Shown one piece after another: positions 61,447-64,000 of a stretch of 64,000 nucleotides of DNA. The DNA is from Berberis thunbergii. Its lineage: Eukaryota; Streptophyta; Magnoliopsida; Ranunculales; Berberidaceae. Where the stretch lies: positions 434,001 through 498,000 of the forward strand of contig QNQO01000796.1 of assembly GCA_003290165.1 (NCBI GenBank), in the 5' to 3' direction. Each line of letters starts with the position of its first letter. The stretch's first letter is position 1. The position numbers and the translations under genes are program-made. The notes below the pieces were generated by a model, which ran no database searches, was not told the DNA's origin, and saw nothing but the letters and a program-made list of their open reading frames with translations.

Positions 61447-61901
61447 TGTTGTATTAAATCATACGCTTAAGACTCTAGTTGATTCAATGGAAATAAGAAG
61501 AACAGAAACATACCGGATCGATCCATAGCGATTTCCCCGTTGATTGTGATGAGTTTGGATTGTTTGGATCTTCCGATTGATTCAAGCGTTTTCCCTTAGA
61601 TCTCTGTTGAGAGGATACAGAAAATAATTCCAAAGTTTTGTTCTTTCTACGCATACGCTCAATCGGGGACCCATCCTATTTATAATGTCCATAAGTCACA
61701 ACCCTTCAAATTACGGGCTGTGAATTTCCAATTCTGCCCCTCATTGAATTAGAAATTACATCCTTATTTACACCATGTTATTTATTAATACCTTATAGTC
61801 CAATACCCCTATTAGATCACATATTTAAATGGACTATACTTTAAGATAGCAATACACGTTATATTACATATGTGTGCCCACATTATTGGATTTGTCCAAC
61901 A
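61447..61901 (-). repeat. Copia 5' LTR
   Basis: Upstream LTR of the minus-strand element, 455 bp, with TATA-like ATTATAAATAG near 61676-61686. Confidence 0.95.
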
Positions 61902-62189
61902 GATTAAGCATTACATTATATTTTATAACATTACTATTATTTATTTATTTTCTTGTGGGGTGGGGGAGGGCTTAGTTCTGTAGGCGTTGGGGAAATTTTA
62001 TCTGAGCCTGAAATCAAGTTCTCATTTGTTTGGCAAGCCATGAAATTGTGAATTTTTGCAACTCCATTTCTTCCACTATACTTCGAATTTCCACTTCGTA
62101 TGGAAACCTCTGTAGTTTTAGTTGACTATACATGGTTTAGAAGATTTTTGCATTATACAATGTCTTGGTTAAACTAGAATGATTACCGA

Positions 62190-63232
62190 TGCTTTGATGG
62201 CTTTTCTTTTGGTGGAAGTATAAGAACAATTGCCTCTTTCTGTGGTGAAGAAAAGGTGATGCAATTGTACAAAAAGAAATGTGAAGGGCCATTGTAAACA
62301 GGAATAAGGCAAGGATTGATTAGTAGAACTGGCTTTGGTCTGTCCTTTTTACCGTTGTTTTGTGTCTATGCACTTAGTTTCTACGCTGGTGCCAGACTAG
62401 TTGAGGATGACATGACAACATTCGCTGATGTTTTCTGAGTATGTTCCTTTCATTACAAAGTTCATTGTGTAAATACATTTATGAACAGGTTGCTTCATCT
62501 GTAACTTTTCTAGCTTGGTTATAATGCTTATGTGATTTATGTTCTCGCTTTACAGGTTTTCTTTGCCCTCACCATGGCAGCAATTGGAATTTCTCAATCA
62601 AGGTCTCTTGCACCAAATTCAAGTAAAGCCACGACCTTTATTGCTTCTATATTTTGAATGCTTGATAGGGAGTCAAAGATAGATGCAAGTAAAGAAACCG
62701 GTTTAACATTAGAAAATGTCAAAAGGAGAAATTGAGTTGCAACATGTCAGTTTCAAATACCCAACACGACCTGATATTCAAAATTTTCGCGACCTTTGCT
62801 TGGGTATTCATTCTAGCAAGGTAATTCTTAATAATCAAAGGATTTGGTTTTCAATTCTATCTAAAACAAGTTATTAGAACCCAACAAAACTTTAAGGCAT
62901 AATTAACATGAGTTTATTATTTTATAAGATGGTTGCTTTGGTTGGAGAGAGTGGAAGTGGAAAATCAACAGTGATCTCGTTGCTCTAGAGATTCTACAAC
63001 CCTGATTCAGGTCATATTACACGAGATGGTGAAGATTTACAAAAGTTTCAATTAAGGTGGTTGAGACAACAGATGGGTCTGGTGAGCTAAGACCCCGTAC
63101 TGTTCAATGACACAATACGAGCCAAATTGCTTATGGAAAGCAAGAGCCAGCAACAGAAGCAGAAATTATAGCTGCATCAGAACTACCAAATGCCCATAAG
63201 TTCATTAGTGGATCAACCACGTAGGAAAACAC
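62190..63232 (+). pseudogene. ABCB transporter, part 2 (membrane domain end and nucleotide-binding domain start)
   Basis: Continues with [40 protein letters not shown], an intron (about 62441-62555), [20 protein letters not shown], then after a frameshift [19 protein letters not shown], a second intron (62821-62931), and Walker A VGESGSGKSTVISLL. Stops occur at 62294 (TAA), near 62656, at 62986 and at 63088, where the Q-loop Gln codon has become TAA. Homology ends near 63232, before the signature LSGGQ and Walker B. Introns are at conserved-looking places, so this came from genomic DNA, not a processed transcript. Confidence 0.92.
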
Positions 63233-63292
63233 ATCTCATTATCTTCCTATGACTGCACATATAGTGCTTTTCATGGAAAACAATATTACAAG

Positions 63293-63502
63293 TTTTTTTT
63301 TTTTTTTTTTACGTTTGGCACCCAAATTATTCTAGCAATTCCTATTTGGTACCTATCACGTGCTTGGCACGTGAGGGTATTTCGGGCATTTCAAAACATT
63401 TGATGGTTTCTGCTAGTCAACCGAGTTGACTTAAAGTCAAGGGCTAAAATGGGGGTTAAACGAAATTTACACAATGTTACACCTGAATTAATGGGGGCTA
63501 AA
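63293..63502 (-). repeat. Inverted repeat, right arm, with poly(T)18
   Basis: Reverse complement of 54185-54451: T-run, then GTTTGGCACCCAAATTATTC through GAATTAATGGGGG. It carries a CACGTGCTTGGCACGTG palindrome absent from the left arm. Confidence 0.8.
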
Positions 63503-64000
63503 TTTCAACCACTTATATCGCACGCTCGCCTTGTGAACAACGATTTTGTGGATTTCATCCTGATATTCGTAGGGAATTGCTACGTATACCTGATCGTTTG
63601 ACTCGGTTGCACCAACTTTAGTTTACATATTTAATTTATAAAAGTTACTCAATGTACCCAACCACTATTTATTAACCCTAAAAAATTAATACTTAATTAC
63701 AAGGAATAAGATAAACGATTCCTAGCATCCTCCCCATCTTCTACGTTCATTGGCTTGGTAGTTATTCTTTCGAGCAACCAAACAATGGATTCACAACTCC
63801 AATTATTGAAATAAAAAATTTCATTGAAATAAATAAAATAAAAAATAAACAAAATTAGATGTATATAAAACTTATAAGAGCATTGCAAAAGTTGTGAATA
63901 AAAAATCTCCAAATCTAGCACATATTCAATGTACATGTATGAACCTAATTTCAAATGTCATTTATTTTTTATTTTTTTTACTTAAATAAATAAAGACACC
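63503..64000. other. No gene seen
   Basis: AT-rich sequence to the end of the window; a short minus-strand open frame at 63697-63954 shows no recognisable domain. Confidence 0.4.

Larger units (their letters stand above)
55208..61901 (-). mobile_element. Young Ty1/copia retrotransposon, 6.7 kb, complete
   Basis: LTRs at 55208-55661 (454 bp) and 61447-61901 (455 bp) start TGTTGGACAAATCC and end ATACAACA on the minus strand. Reading them side by side I find a single difference, an extra T in one T-run. The target duplication GATTA is perfect, the primer site and polypurine tract are in place, and gag-pol is nearly open. It inserted in the ABCB pseudogene, so that gene fragment was already present. 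The near identity of the LTRs implies very recent insertion. Confidence 0.97.

Noticed and set aside
55208..61901. Endogenous virus
   Set aside because: Gag-pol order with integrase before reverse transcriptase, a Met-tRNA primer site and the absence of an envelope or movement protein identify an ordinary Ty1/copia retrotransposon.

Overview
This looks like a piece of the nuclear genome of a flowering plant, probably a dicot. The evidence is nested Ty3/gypsy and Ty1/copia retrotransposons with initiator-Met-tRNA primer sites, CACTA elements with CACTACACCAAAA ends, several MITE families, decayed chloroplast DNA, and intron-bearing fragments of plant genes. The species cannot be named from sequence alone. 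Almost everything is repeat-derived. The only plausible intact host gene is a small two-exon gene at 21775-22380 (75 aa, unknown function).

Layout. 1-4937: minus-strand gypsy element with long LTRs (3' LTR runs off the left edge, short interior 817-1492, 5' LTR 1493-4937); the LTR appears to carry the 5' part of a ferrochelatase gene. 5616-6720 and 14043-15490: one decayed gypsy-type plant transposon protein gene, split by CACTA element A (about 6741-14039). 16572-19600: gypsy protease fragment and a broken Mutator-like transposase with an OTU-like tail. 20600-28500: MITEs and foldback elements around the small gene. 28870-33777: AT-rich retroelement sequence. 33778-43275: CACTA element B, complete ends with a GAC target duplication, inserted in another decayed gypsy element whose integrase remnant lies at 43279-44250. 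44600-48098: mosaic chloroplast insertion (petB, psbH, psbN, psbT, psbB, then trnH and psbA). 48751-53045: truncated copia element with a duplicated 5' end. 54185-63502: ABCB transporter pseudogene flanked by inverted poly(A)-bearing repeats and split by a very young copia element (55208-61901, TSD GATTA).

The strongest story is the pair of related CACTA elements. They share ends and one captured gene segment. Between them they carry exons of at least seven host genes: RPT5-like, an uncharacterised multi-exon gene, APUM24-like, LOG-like, plastid uS5-like, eIF5A-like and a CCR-like reductase. All lie in the same orientation relative to the element ends, and many splice sites are preserved. The second story is the ferrochelatase fragment inside an LTR.
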